Below, piece after piece: positions 8,181 through 16,827 of a DNA stretch of 60,660 bases. Position 1 is the first letter of the stretch; each line of letters begins with the position of its first letter. Source of the stretch: Pseudomonas sp. (GTDB lineage: Bacteria > Pseudomonadota > Gammaproteobacteria > Pseudomonadales > Pseudomonadaceae); the NCBI GenBank assembly GCA_030699825.1, contig JAUYKV010000070.1, positions 1-60,660 of the forward strand, read 5' to 3'. The position numbers and the translations under genes are program-made. The notes below the pieces were generated by a model, which did no database searches, was not told the origin of the DNA, and saw only the letters and a program-made list of their open reading frames with translations.

Positions 8181-9494
8181 ATGAATCGTTTGAAAGGCTC
8201 GGATCTCCTGGCCCTTGGCTTTATGACCTTCGCCCTGTTTCTGGGCGCTGGCAACATCATCTTCCCGCCGAGCGCCGGTATGGCCGCTGGCGAAAACATC
8301 GGCCTGGCGGCCCTGGGCTTCCTGCTCACCGGCGTCGGCCTGCCGCTGCTAACCATCGTGGCGTTGGCCCGGGTCGGCGGCGGTATGGCGCTGCTCACCG
8401 CACCGCTGGGCAAGCGCGCCGGGATGCTGTTTGCGGTGGCGGTGTACCTGGCCATCGGCCCGTTGTTCGCCACACCGCGTACCGCAGTGGTGTCGTTCGA
8501 AATGGCGGTGGCGCCGTTCACCGGCAATTCGCCTACTCCACTGCTGATCTACAGCCTGGCGTATTTCGCGGCGGTGCTGTTCCTGTCGCTCAACCCGGGG
8601 CAACTGGTCGATCGCATCGGCAAATTCATTGCGCCGGTGCTCTTGGCGGCGCTCCTGGTTTTGGGGGGCGCGGCATTGCTGATGCCGGCCGGCGAGATTG
8701 GCCAGGTTGCCGCGGACTATCAGGCGGCGCCCTTCGTCCAGGGCTTCCTGCAGGGCTACCTGACCATGGACACTCTCGGCGCGCTGGTATTTGGCATCGT
8801 GATTGCCACGGCCATCCGCGACCGGGGGGTGACTGATGGCGCGCTGATCACCCGTTATTCGGTGATTGCCGGACTGGTGGCGGCCGCGGGGCTGTCGCTG
8901 GTGTATCTGACGTTGTTCTACCTGGGGGCGACCAGCCAGGGCATTGCTGGAGAAGCGCAGAATGGCGTGCAGGTGCTCACCGCCTATGTCCAGTACACCT
9001 TCGGTACCGCCGGCAGCTTGCTGCTGGCGGTGGTGATCACCCTGGCTTGCCTGACCACTGCGGTGGGTTTGCTGACGGCCTGCGGCGAGTTTTTCAGCAG
9101 CCTGCTGCCGGTGTCCTACCGGTTGGTGGTGCTGGTGTTCGGCTTGTTCAGCCTGTTGGTGGCCAACCAGGGCTTGACCCAGTTGATCAGTATTTCGGTA
9201 CCGGTGCTGGTGGGCCTCTATCCGCTGGCTATCGTGCTGGTTGCATTGAGCCTGCTGGACAACCTGTGGCTGTCGCCGCGCCGGGTATTCGTCCCGGTGA
9301 TGTCGGTGGCCCTGGTATTCGGCCTGATCGATGGCTTCGCCGCCGCGGGTTTCAGCCAGTTGTTGCCGTCATTGTTCAGCGAGTTGCCGCTGGCTGGGCA
9401 GAGCCTAGGCTGGCTGCTGCCAGTGTTGCTGGCGGTGTTGCTGGCCGCCCTGCTGGATCGGGCGTTGGGCAGGCCGCGCGTGGCAATGGCTTGA
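8181..9494 (+). CDS. brnQ: Branched-chain amino acid:cation symporter (BrnQ/BraB)
   Basis: Inner-membrane LIVCS-family carrier importing leucine, isoleucine and valine with a cation. I place the start at the ATG giving MNRLKGSDLLALGFMTFALFLGAGNIIFPP, because this is the conserved BrnQ N-terminus and gives 437 residues, the usual size; the open frame runs 138 bases further upstream but that part is not conserved-looking. About twelve hydrophobic segments are visible. The gene follows sucD as in P. aeruginosa (braB). It stands alone between two terminators. Confidence 0.93.
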   Translation: MNRLKGSDLLALGFMTFALFLGAGNIIFPPSAGMAAGENIGLAALGFLLTGVGLPLLTIVALARVGGGMALLTAPLGKRAGMLFAVAVYLAIGPLFATPRTAVVSFEMAVAPFTGNSPTPLLIYSLAYFAAVLFLSLNPGQLVDRIGKFIAPVLLAALLVLGGAALLMPAGEIGQVAADYQAAPFVQGFLQGYLTMDTLGALVFGIVIATAIRDRGVTDGALITRYSVIAGLVAAAGLSLVYLTLFYLGATSQGIAGEAQNGVQVLTAYVQYTFGTAGSLLLAVVITLACLTTAVGLLTACGEFFSSLLPVSYRLVVLVFGLFSLLVANQGLTQLISISVPVLVGLYPLAIVLVALSLLDNLWLSPRRVFVPVMSVALVFGLIDGFAAAGFSQLLPSLFSELPLAGQSLGWLLPVLLAVLLAALLDRALGRPRVAMA

Positions 9495-9511
9495 CCCTTG
9501 CTGGCTAACCC

Positions 9512-9541
9512 AAAGGCCGCCTGCAACAGGCGGCCTTTTTG
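9512..9541 (+). terminator. Rho-independent terminator after brnQ
   Basis: AAAGGCCGCCTG and CAGGCGGCCTTT form a perfect stem around the loop CAA, ending in a T-run. It lies 18 bases after the brnQ stop. Confidence 0.93.
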
Positions 9542-9597
9542 TTAACCAGCGTAGAGCCGCGCTGGCTATAATCGGCACTGGCCAACAAGGAGCCCCT

Positions 9598-10332
9598 ATG
9601 CCGATCGATGACTATTACCTGACGCATCTGCTCGCTGTCTGCTGGTTCGTGATCTGCTGGGTTGGCTACAGCCGCTATGCGCTGTTCAAGGGCCGCACCA
9701 CGCCTTGCCTGGCCAGCGTGCTGCATCTGTACCGCGAGGACTGGATGCGGCGCATGCTGTTGCGCGAAAACCGCATCGCCGATGCCAGCGTAATCGGTAA
9801 CCTGGAGCGCAATGCCTCGTTCTTCGCCTCCAGCACCCTGATCATCCTGGCCGGTATTTTCACTGTGCTGGGTGCTTCCGATCGCGCGGTGTCGCTGCTG
9901 GCCGACCTGCCCTTCGTGCAGACGACCAGTCGCGAGATGTCGGAGATCAAATTGCTGTGTCTGGGGGTGGTTTTCGTCTACGCCTTCTTCACCTTCAGTT
10001 GGTGCATGCGCCAGTACAATTTCTCTGCCGTGTTGGTCGGTTCGGCACCGATGCTGGGCGAGCGGCATGTCACCGAGCAGGAGCGCAAGGCGTTTTCCCA
10101 GCGCACCGCGCGAGTGATCTCGATGGCGGCCAACCAGTTCAACCAGGGTTTGCGTGCCTATTACTTCGGCATGGCGACGCTGTCCTGGTTTATCAATCCC
10201 TGGTTCTTCATTGCGGTGACCACCGGCGTGGTATTGGTGCTCTACCGCCGCGAGTTCCATTCCGATGTGCTTGAAGTGATGGTCTATACCCAGACCGCCA
10301 TGGTTGAACCGGCCAAGGAGAAGCAGCAATGA
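9598..10332 (+). CDS. DUF599 family integral membrane protein
   Basis: A 244-residue membrane protein of the DUF599 family; no biochemical function is known to me. Hydrophobic segments are visible near residues 8-26, 78-98, 118-138 and 186-212. A conserved-looking cytoplasmic stretch lies between the first two (REDWMRRMLLRENRIADASVIGNLERNASFFAS), with the FNQGLRAYYFGMATLSWFINPW block near the C-terminus. A ribosome site (AAGGAG) is 7 bases before the ATG. It overlaps the next gene (ATGA), so the two small membrane proteins are probably co-translated. Confidence 0.85.
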   Translation: MPIDDYYLTHLLAVCWFVICWVGYSRYALFKGRTTPCLASVLHLYREDWMRRMLLRENRIADASVIGNLERNASFFASSTLIILAGIFTVLGASDRAVSLLADLPFVQTTSREMSEIKLLCLGVVFVYAFFTFSWCMRQYNFSAVLVGSAPMLGERHVTEQERKAFSQRTARVISMAANQFNQGLRAYYFGMATLSWFINPWFFIAVTTGVVLVLYRREFHSDVLEVMVYTQTAMVEPAKEKQQ

Positions 10333-10718
10333 GCTTGCCATTCTGGTGCATTTTTATCAGTGCGTTGTTGATCTTCCTGGCCAAGGCGCCAGTGGCCAGG
10401 GCCATGCAGCAGGAGAGCGGGGTGTATGACAATCACCACCCGCGCAGTCAGCAAGCCCGCCTGACCGGTTTCGGCGCGCGGGCGTTGGCGGCCCACCTGA
10501 ACAGCTTCGAGGCCTTTCCACTGTTTGCCGTGGGTGTGTTGATGGCCCATGTCACCCAGACCCATGGGTTGCTGGTGGATGTACTGGCGCTGACGTTCGT
10601 GGTTTCGCGGGTGCTGTATTTGCTGTTCTATTGGGCAGATAGGCACTGGCAGCGCAGCCTGGTGTGGGGGGTAGGCTTGCTGTGCAGCCTGTTGCTGATG
10701 CTGACTCCAGCCTTGTAA
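10329..10718 (+). CDS. MAPEG family membrane protein
   Basis: A 129-residue four-helix membrane protein of the MAPEG superfamily (membrane-associated proteins in eicosanoid and glutathione metabolism). Hydrophobic helices lie at about residues 5-22, 56-76, 80-100 and 110-128. The family-typical RxxxAHLNSFEAFPLF motif (a glutathione-interacting region in studied members) is clear around residues 52-66. Its start overlaps the stop of the DUF599 gene by four bases. The bacterial substrate is unknown. Confidence 0.88.
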   Translation: MSLPFWCIFISALLIFLAKAPVARAMQQESGVYDNHHPRSQQARLTGFGARALAAHLNSFEAFPLFAVGVLMAHVTQTHGLLVDVLALTFVVSRVLYLLFYWADRHWQRSLVWGVGLLCSLLLMLTPAL

Positions 10719-10728
10719 AGACAGCAGA

Positions 10729-10763
10729 AACGCCAAGGCCCGCATAAAGCGGGCCTTGGCGTT
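10729..10763. terminator. Bidirectional hairpin between convergent genes
   Basis: A perfect 15-bp inverted repeat (AACGCCAAGGCCCGC and its complement) with a 5-base loop lies just after the MAPEG stop and before the 3' end of the opposing lipoprotein gene. Only short T-runs flank it, but its strength and its place between convergent genes fit a shared terminator. Confidence 0.75.
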
Positions 10764-10829
10764 GAGCAGGTCAGTGGCATCTCAGATGGCGCGATCCGCG
10801 ATCATTTGCGATTTTTGCCGGTGATCGGC

Positions 10830-11027
10830 TTACTCGTCCGTCACTTCATCTGCTTTTTGTTCGATGGCATCACCGGTATCTTCGGCCGCGTCACCCATGG
10901 ATTCAGCCGCTTCCGAGACTGACTCCTTGGCCGACTCCATCTTGTCTTCCGGGGTTTTTTCGCAGGCGGCCAGTGCCAGAACAGCAGCGAGAAGCAGGGT
11001 ATAGGTAAATGGCTTTTGCACGGTCAA
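10830..11027 (-). CDS. Small acidic lipoprotein
   Basis: A 65-residue predicted lipoprotein. A short basic start (MTVQKPF) leads into a hydrophobic segment and the lipobox LALAAC at about residues 17-22, then a highly charged, Glu/Asp/Ala/Lys-rich tail with a heptad-like pattern (AKESVSEAAESMGDAAEDTGDA), probably helical. Similar small lipoproteins are common in Pseudomonas and have no assigned function. A ribosome site (AAGGAG) precedes the ATG. Confidence 0.8.
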   Translation of the reverse strand: MTVQKPFTYTLLLAAVLALAACEKTPEDKMESAKESVSEAAESMGDAAEDTGDAIEQKADEVTDE

Positions 11028-11213
11028 TACTCCTTGTGGACATTTAGGATGGCTGAGTTGCCCCAGGCATAGCCCATTCGAGCCTGCCTCGTGCGACTAA
11101 GTTCCCCGCCCATTATGTGATAAGTGTTGTGCTCCAACAGTATTGCAATGTGCCATGGCCCAGTGAGGCGCTATCATGCGCACCCCTTGTGCTGTTGTGG
11201 CGGGACTGAATCG

Positions 11214-11561
11214 ATGGGCAATACCCTCATTCTCGAGCAGACGCAGCGCATCTTGGCGGCGCTGCGGCATTGCCAAGTGCTCGGGCTCCGGGTGCACGCC
11301 GCCATGCTCCATCTGCTGATGTTCATGGGCATTCCACATTTGCCGAAAATCATCGACTTCTCGATAGATTACCTGCGCGCCGGTCATTATCGTGACACCT
11401 ATGCCCAGTGCCAGGGTGGCGACAAGGTCGGCGCGTCGCCAACGTGGCAATTACGGCCTGGCAAACCAAGCAAACCGAGCCTATTGCCACGGCGCGGGCG
11501 CACTTCAAGGTCGACGAGCCTTGAGTCCGCCACGGCTAACGGACCGGCTCGGTATCTCTAG
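11214..11561 (+). pseudogene. Possible frameshifted remnant of a small protein gene
   Basis: The stretch 11028-11574 has no clear gene. The best coding signal is a frame starting MGNTLILEQTQRILAALRHCQVLG with G/C-rich third positions to about 11400. After that the better-looking frame is another one, reading NVAITAWQTKQ and ending AHFKVDEP at 11524. This suggests a single-base frameshift in a gene of about 100 residues. I do not recognise the protein. An opposing open frame (11097-11450) is equally unsupported. Confidence 0.3.
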
Positions 11562-11574
11562 CTAAGGAATGTGA

Positions 11575-12831
11575 ATGGACGCGTTGCTGATCCTCGGTGG
11601 CTTGCTGCTGATTCTGGCCGGCCTGGTCTGGCTGGTGATGCGCGCCTTCGGCACGGGGCTGCTGTGGGGCTGGGCGAGTCTGCTGCCGCCGTTAACCCTG
11701 TTGTATGTGCTGCGCCACTGGCGCAGTGCGCGTCAGGCGCTGGGCCTCAGCGCCCTGGGGTTTATTCCGCTGATCGTCGGCTTGACCCTGCTCGCCAGCC
11801 AGGATTCGCAGCGCCTGCATGCGTTGTTGAGTCTGCAATGGCTCAAGCCCGAGGTGCAGGCCCCGGCTGAACTGGCCATCGAGTTGCACGGCGAACTGAA
11901 TGGCCAACCTTTTGTGCCGCAGCAGGGCGAATTGCTCGGCAGCGTGCTCAGCCTGCGCGAAGGTCAGGATTTTTTTGCTCGTCGCGAGCTGGTCATCCGC
12001 CTGCCGCAGCCTGTGGCCGGCGCCTTGCGCCTGGATGTGTTGCCAGGCGATCCGGGCCCGCTACCGGAAATCGAAGTGAGCTGGTTGCTGCCGGAGCAGG
12101 ACCTGCCCGAGGCGCGTCGGCTGAGCCATGGCTACACCTTGCACCTGAACCTGCAACCCGTGCCACCGAACAAGCTGGCTGGTGATTTTCATCTGGTGCT
12201 GCCTGCACAATTCAAGACCACCCTGAGCGGCCGGATCGAGGTATTCCGCGATGGCTTGCGTTATCGCGATGGCAAGGTCGACCGGCACGTCGACTCCACC
12301 GACACCCTGGCCTATGTCATCGCGGACTATCTGCAGCGGCGCTTTGCTACTCGTTCGGTGCAGTTGGGTCACTTGCCGGCACTGACGCTGCCGACTGCCA
12401 GCCTCGAACTGACCGTCGAGGCGCAGATCGACGGGCAAGCGCAGCGCCTGCCCCTGCGCCTGAACAAGAGCGAGTCTCGCGGCTGGGCGGTCGAGGCCGA
12501 TCGCTATGCGGCATTGCCGGAGCCGGCGCTGGTGGCGCCGGCAGCCCTGGCGCACGCGGCGCCAGTCGAGACGGCGAGCAACGAGCGTAGCAGCCGTCCG
12601 CTGGATCGGCGCCTGCGCTTTAGCCTGGAAGGTCTGCTGCGCAGCCCACGCCGCTACGAGAACCTGAGCATGCGCGTGTTGACCACCCGCGGCAGTTTGG
12701 CGCTGGGGCGTTTTCAGGGGGTCGACCAGGACGGACGCATCGTCCTGCGCCAGCGTCTGAGCGGTTCGGGCGCGGTCAGCTACGCCTTGCTCCCCGAGGA
12801 AGTCAGCACGATCGAGCTGCTGGAACCCTGA
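11575..12831 (+). CDS. Membrane-anchored protein of unknown function
   Basis: A 418-residue protein conserved next to htpG in Pseudomonas; databases sometimes call it an MFS transporter, but the sequence does not support that. Only three hydrophobic segments are visible, all N-terminal (about residues 3-22, 27-45, 56-76). The rest is soluble, beta-rich-looking sequence (ELAIELHGELNGQPF, HLVLPAQFKTTLSGRIEVFRDGLRYRDG), and the last 70 residues form a separate basic segment rich in Arg. It could be a periplasmic or cytoplasmic domain on a membrane anchor. Function unknown. It precedes htpG by 96 bases and may share its transcript. Confidence 0.7.
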   Translation: MDALLILGGLLLILAGLVWLVMRAFGTGLLWGWASLLPPLTLLYVLRHWRSARQALGLSALGFIPLIVGLTLLASQDSQRLHALLSLQWLKPEVQAPAELAIELHGELNGQPFVPQQGELLGSVLSLREGQDFFARRELVIRLPQPVAGALRLDVLPGDPGPLPEIEVSWLLPEQDLPEARRLSHGYTLHLNLQPVPPNKLAGDFHLVLPAQFKTTLSGRIEVFRDGLRYRDGKVDRHVDSTDTLAYVIADYLQRRFATRSVQLGHLPALTLPTASLELTVEAQIDGQAQRLPLRLNKSESRGWAVEADRYAALPEPALVAPAALAHAAPVETASNERSSRPLDRRLRFSLEGLLRSPRRYENLSMRVLTTRGSLALGRFQGVDQDGRIVLRQRLSGSGAVSYALLPEEVSTIELLEP

Positions 12832-12927
12832 GAGGTTCGGCCAACTACTTGAAATCCTGAAGCTTGCCCCCATCTGCATGACATCCGCCGGATTCCGGCC
12901 TAGTCACTAATGTGGAGTTAGATAACC

Positions 12928-14838
12928 ATGAGTGTGGAAACTCAAAAAGAAACCCTGGGCTTCCAGACCGAGGTGAAGCAACTGCTGAACCTGATGATCC
13001 ATTCGCTGTATTCCAACAAGGAAATTTTCCTTCGTGAATTGATCTCCAACGCCTCGGATGCCACCGACAAGCTGCGTTTCGAGGCGTTGGCCAAGCCCGA
13101 GCTGCTGGAAGGCGGCGCCGCGCTGAAGATTCGCATCAGTTTCGATAAAGAAGCCAAGACCGTCACCCTCGAGGACAACGGTATCGGCATGAGCCGCGAG
13201 GACGCGATCACTCACCTCGGCACCATTGCCAAGTCCGGCACCGCCGACTTCCTCCAGCATCTGTCCGGCGACCAGAAGAAAGATTCGCACCTGATCGGTC
13301 AGTTCGGCGTGGGCTTCTATTCGGCGTTTATCGTCGCCGACAAGGTCGACGTGTTCAGCCGTCGCGCCGGTCTGGCGGCCAGTGAAGGCGTGCATTGGGC
13401 GTCGAAGGGCGAGGGCGAGTTCGAGATCGCCACCGTCGACAAGGCCGAGCGCGGCACCCGTATCGTCCTGCACCTGAAGAAGGGTGAGGAAGAGTTCGCC
13501 GATGGTTGGCGTCTGCGCAATATCATCAAGAAATACTCTGACCATATCGCCCTGCCGATCGAATTGCCGAAAGAGCAGCACGGTGAAGACAAACCGGCCC
13601 CCTCCGAAACTGAAACCGAGTGGGAAACCGTCAACCGCGCCAGTGCGCTGTGGACCCGCCCGCGTACAGAGGTCAAGGACGAGGAATACCAGGAGTTCTA
13701 CAAGCACGTCGCCCATGACTTCGACAACCCGCTGGCCTGGAGCCACAACAAGGTCGAGGGCAAGCTGGAATACACATCGCTGCTCTATGTACCGGGGCGG
13801 GCGCCGTTCGACCTGTACCAGCGCGATGCCTCCAAGGGCCTCAAGCTGTATGTGCAGCGCGTATTCATCATGGACCAGGCCGACGAGTTCCTGCCGCTTT
13901 ACCTGCGCTTCATCAAGGGTGTGGTCGACTCCAACGACCTGTCGCTGAACATTTCCCGCGAGATCCTGCAGAAGGATCCGGTAATCGACTCGATGAAGTC
14001 GGCACTGACCAAGCGCGTGCTGGACATGCTGGAGAAACTGGCGAAGAACGATCCCGAGCAGTACAAGGCGTTCTGGAAGAACTTCGGCCAGGTCCTCAAG
14101 GAAGGTCCGGCGGAAGATTTCGCCAACAAGGAAAAAATCGCCGGTTTACTGCGTTTCGCCTCCACCAGCAGCGACGCGGGCGAGCAGAGCGTGGCCCTGG
14201 CCGATTACATCGGGCGGATGAAGGAAGGCCAGGACAAGATCTACTACCTCTCCGGCGAATCCTACGCCCAGGTGAAGAACAGCCCGCACCTGGAAGTGTT
14301 CCGCAAGAAAGGCATCGAAGTGCTGCTGCTCACCGACCGTATCGACGAGTGGCTGATGAGCTACCTCACCGAGTTCGACGGTAAGCACTTCGTCGACGTC
14401 GCCCGTGGCGACCTGGATCTGGGCAAGCTGGACTCGGAAGAGGACAAGCAGGCTCAGGAAGAAGTGGCCAAGGCCAAAGAAGGCCTGGCCGAGCGCCTGA
14501 AAACCGCGCTGGGCGAGCAGGTGGCGCAGGTGCGCGTCTCCCACCGCCTGACCGACTCGCCGGCGATCCTCGCCATCGGCGAGCAGGACCTGGGCTTGCA
14601 GATGCGCCAGATTCTCGAAGCCAGCGGGCAGAAGGTGCCGGAATCCAAGCCGATCTTCGAGTTCAACCCCAACCATCCGCTGATCGAGAAGCTGGATGCC
14701 GAGCCGGACGAAGAGCGTTTCGCCGACCTCAGCCACATCCTCTTCGACCAGGCCGCGCTGGCGGCCGGTGACAGCCTGAAAGATCCGGCGGCTTATGTGC
14801 AGCGTCTGAACAAGCTGCTGGTCGAGCTTTCTGCCTGA
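12928..14838 (+). CDS. htpG: Molecular chaperone HtpG (bacterial Hsp90)
   Basis: Cytosolic ATP-dependent chaperone. The N-terminal GHKL ATPase domain shows its motifs in order: LRELISNASDATDKLR, LEDNGIGM and IGQFGVGFYSAFIVADKV. The middle domain has SLNISREILQ, and a C-terminal dimerisation region follows. The C-terminus lacks the MEEVD tail of eukaryotic Hsp90, as expected. Length 636 is standard. It is followed by a strong terminator. I see no clear sigma-32 promoter in the 96-base upstream gap. Confidence 0.97.
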   Translation: MSVETQKETLGFQTEVKQLLNLMIHSLYSNKEIFLRELISNASDATDKLRFEALAKPELLEGGAALKIRISFDKEAKTVTLEDNGIGMSREDAITHLGTIAKSGTADFLQHLSGDQKKDSHLIGQFGVGFYSAFIVADKVDVFSRRAGLAASEGVHWASKGEGEFEIATVDKAERGTRIVLHLKKGEEEFADGWRLRNIIKKYSDHIALPIELPKEQHGEDKPAPSETETEWETVNRASALWTRPRTEVKDEEYQEFYKHVAHDFDNPLAWSHNKVEGKLEYTSLLYVPGRAPFDLYQRDASKGLKLYVQRVFIMDQADEFLPLYLRFIKGVVDSNDLSLNISREILQKDPVIDSMKSALTKRVLDMLEKLAKNDPEQYKAFWKNFGQVLKEGPAEDFANKEKIAGLLRFASTSSDAGEQSVALADYIGRMKEGQDKIYYLSGESYAQVKNSPHLEVFRKKGIEVLLLTDRIDEWLMSYLTEFDGKHFVDVARGDLDLGKLDSEEDKQAQEEVAKAKEGLAERLKTALGEQVAQVRVSHRLTDSPAILAIGEQDLGLQMRQILEASGQKVPESKPIFEFNPNHPLIEKLDAEPDEERFADLSHILFDQAALAAGDSLKDPAAYVQRLNKLLVELSA

Positions 14839-14869
14839 TACCTGCAGTGGCCTGATAGCTGTCGTAAGG

Positions 14870-14897
14870 AAAAAAACCCGCTAATGCGGGTTTTTTT
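14870..14897 (+). terminator. Rho-independent terminator after htpG
   Basis: AAAAAACCCGC-TAAT-GCGGG followed by seven T residues, 31 bases after the htpG stop. The A-run upstream makes it usable in both directions. Confidence 0.95.
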
Positions 14898-14957
14898 CTT
14901 GGTTATTTGATGTCAGGCGCTACTGTTGAAGTGGTATCCACTCACAGGAGCAGGTCG

Positions 14958-15743
14958 ATGCACAAATCACTCATACCCCTGACGCTGGCCGGCCTGGTCG
15001 CTGTCGCCGAGGCCGCGGTGGTGGTCAAGCCGGTGTCTTACCAGGTCGACGGTGAAGCCTTCGAAGGCATGCTGATCTATGACGACAGTGTCAGCGGCCC
15101 TCGACCCGGCGTGCTGATGGTGCCGGACTGGCTGGGGGTGACCGAGAATTCGGCGAAACAGGCCGAACTCGTCGCGGGCGACAAGTACGTGGTGTTCATG
15201 GCCGACATGTACGGCAAGGCTGTACGCCCGAGCAATGCGCAGGAAGCCGGTGCGGCCGCCGGTGCGGTGCGCGGCGACCGGGCCTTGATGCGCAAGCGCG
15301 CCCAGGCGGCAGTCGAGGTGCTCAAGGCGCAGGCCGAGCAGGTGGCCCTGGATAGCGGCAAGCTGGGCGCCATCGGCTTCTGCTTCGGCGGCGGCGCGGT
15401 GCTCGAGCTGGCCCGTTCGGGCGCCGACCTGCAAGGTTTCGTGTCCTTCCATGGCAATCTGGATACGCCGAACCCGGCCGACGCGCAGAACATCAAGGCG
15501 CCGCTGCTGGTGCTGCATGGCGCCGACGACCCATCGGTGCCGCCAGAGCAGGTGGAGGGTTTCATCGCCGAGATGAAAGCGGCAAACACCGATTGGCAAC
15601 TGGTCAGCTATGGTGGCGCGGTGCATTCCTTCACCAATCCGCAGGCCAATACCCCGGGTCGCAACCAGTACCATCCGCAGGTGGCGGCGCGATCCTACCG
15701 GGCGATGAACGATCTGTTCGATGAGGTGTTCGCGGCGCCCTGA
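14958..15743 (+). CDS. Exported dienelactone hydrolase family protein
   Basis: An alpha/beta hydrolase of the dienelactone hydrolase family (261 residues). The catalytic triad is visible: nucleophile Cys142 in GFCFGGG, acid in HGADDP (about Asp190) and His223 in AVHSF. The start MHKSLIPLTLAGLVAVAEAA follows a good ribosome site (AGGAG) and looks like a signal peptide, so it is probably periplasmic. Upstream in-frame starts are rejected because they run back towards the htpG terminator. The physiological ester or lactone is unknown. It is convergent with the pirin gene, 25 bases away. Confidence 0.88.
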   Translation: MHKSLIPLTLAGLVAVAEAAVVVKPVSYQVDGEAFEGMLIYDDSVSGPRPGVLMVPDWLGVTENSAKQAELVAGDKYVVFMADMYGKAVRPSNAQEAGAAAGAVRGDRALMRKRAQAAVEVLKAQAEQVALDSGKLGAIGFCFGGGAVLELARSGADLQGFVSFHGNLDTPNPADAQNIKAPLLVLHGADDPSVPPEQVEGFIAEMKAANTDWQLVSYGGAVHSFTNPQANTPGRNQYHPQVAARSYRAMNDLFDEVFAAP

Positions 15744-15768
15744 CCGGCGTGCTAACGACGGCGGGGGA

Positions 15769-16647
15769 TCAGCGCGGCAGTTCGATGCGCGCTGTTTCCC
15801 CGGGCACCTGGGGCCAATCGTGGTTCTTCCAGCGCTCACGGGCTTGTGCGATCAGTGCCGGGTCGCTGGCGACGAAGTTCCAGTCTATCCGCCGCGGTCC
15901 CAGGGATTGGCCGCCGATCAGCACCAGGTGGCTTTCGCCGCAGGCGCTGAGGGTGAAGGTTTCGCCCTCGGGCAGTACCGCCAGGCCACGCAGCGGCAGC
16001 GCTTGCTCGTCGAGCAGCGCGTCGCCATCGATCAGGTACAGCGCCCGCTGCGGGTACTCGGCGGCAATCGCCAGGCTGGCGCCGGCGGCCAGTTTGAGTT
16101 CGGCATACAGGGTCGGCGAGCGTACCGGCACCGGCGACTGCAGGCAGAAACCCTTGCCGGCGATCAGGCGGATCTGCACGCCCATGGCCTCGCTATGCGG
16201 CAGGCTGTCGGCGATATAGTGGCTGTAGCTCGGCTCGCCCTGTTCCGCCGTCTCGGGCAGGGCCAGCCACACCTGCAGACCATGCAGGTGCGAGCCGCGC
16301 TGGCGCAGCGCCGCCGGCGTACGCTCGACATGTGCCACGCCGCGGCCGGCGGTCATCCAGCTGACCTCGCCGGGCTTGACCAACTGATCCGAGCCGAGGC
16401 TGTCCTTGTGCTGCAGTTGGCCCTCGAACAGGTAGGTGAGGGTAGACAGGCCTATATGTGGGTGCTGGTCGATGTTCAGGCCGCGGCCGGACGGATAGTC
16501 GTGCCCGAGAATATGGTCGAAGAACACGAAAGGGCCGACGCTGCGGCACTTGGCCGACGGCAGCGGGCGCAGGATCGGCTGGCCGGCGATCTTCTCCGGG
16601 CGCGGTTGGATCAGCAGCAGGCCGGTTGCGTTGCGATTGGCGCTCAT
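15769..16647 (-). CDS. Pirin family protein
   Basis: A 292-residue bicupin of the pirin family. The N-terminal cupin carries the metal-binding histidines in the block DQHPHIGLSTLTYLFEGQLQHKDSLG (about residues 60-85) and the typical pirin stretch PGEVSWMTAGRGVAHVERTP. The C-terminal cupin is present and shorter motifs fit. Pirins are iron-binding; some act as quercetin dioxygenases, others as regulators, and the role of this one cannot be told from sequence. It is transcribed alone, opposite to its neighbours. Confidence 0.92.
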   Translation of the reverse strand: MSANRNATGLLLIQPRPEKIAGQPILRPLPSAKCRSVGPFVFFDHILGHDYPSGRGLNIDQHPHIGLSTLTYLFEGQLQHKDSLGSDQLVKPGEVSWMTAGRGVAHVERTPAALRQRGSHLHGLQVWLALPETAEQGEPSYSHYIADSLPHSEAMGVQIRLIAGKGFCLQSPVPVRSPTLYAELKLAAGASLAIAAEYPQRALYLIDGDALLDEQALPLRGLAVLPEGETFTLSACGESHLVLIGGQSLGPRRIDWNFVASDPALIAQARERWKNHDWPQVPGETARIELPR

Positions 16648-16827
16648 GGCAACTCCGGGGACGGATATGACTAAGCTGCCAGCCTAGTCCATCGCTGCGG
16701 TTGCAGACCAGTGCCGACAGAGCCTAACGCCGGTGCGCAAGTTATCGTTGGTCGCGTTAGCCTCCTCGCTGAACTTGCGGGCTATCTGCCGGGTCTACCC
16801 AGCCCATGCTGTCAGGAGGACACCGCT

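Noticed and set aside
11097..11450. 117-codon minus-strand frame
   Set aside because: Third-position composition fits the plus strand better, and the His/Gln-rich product looks like antisense.
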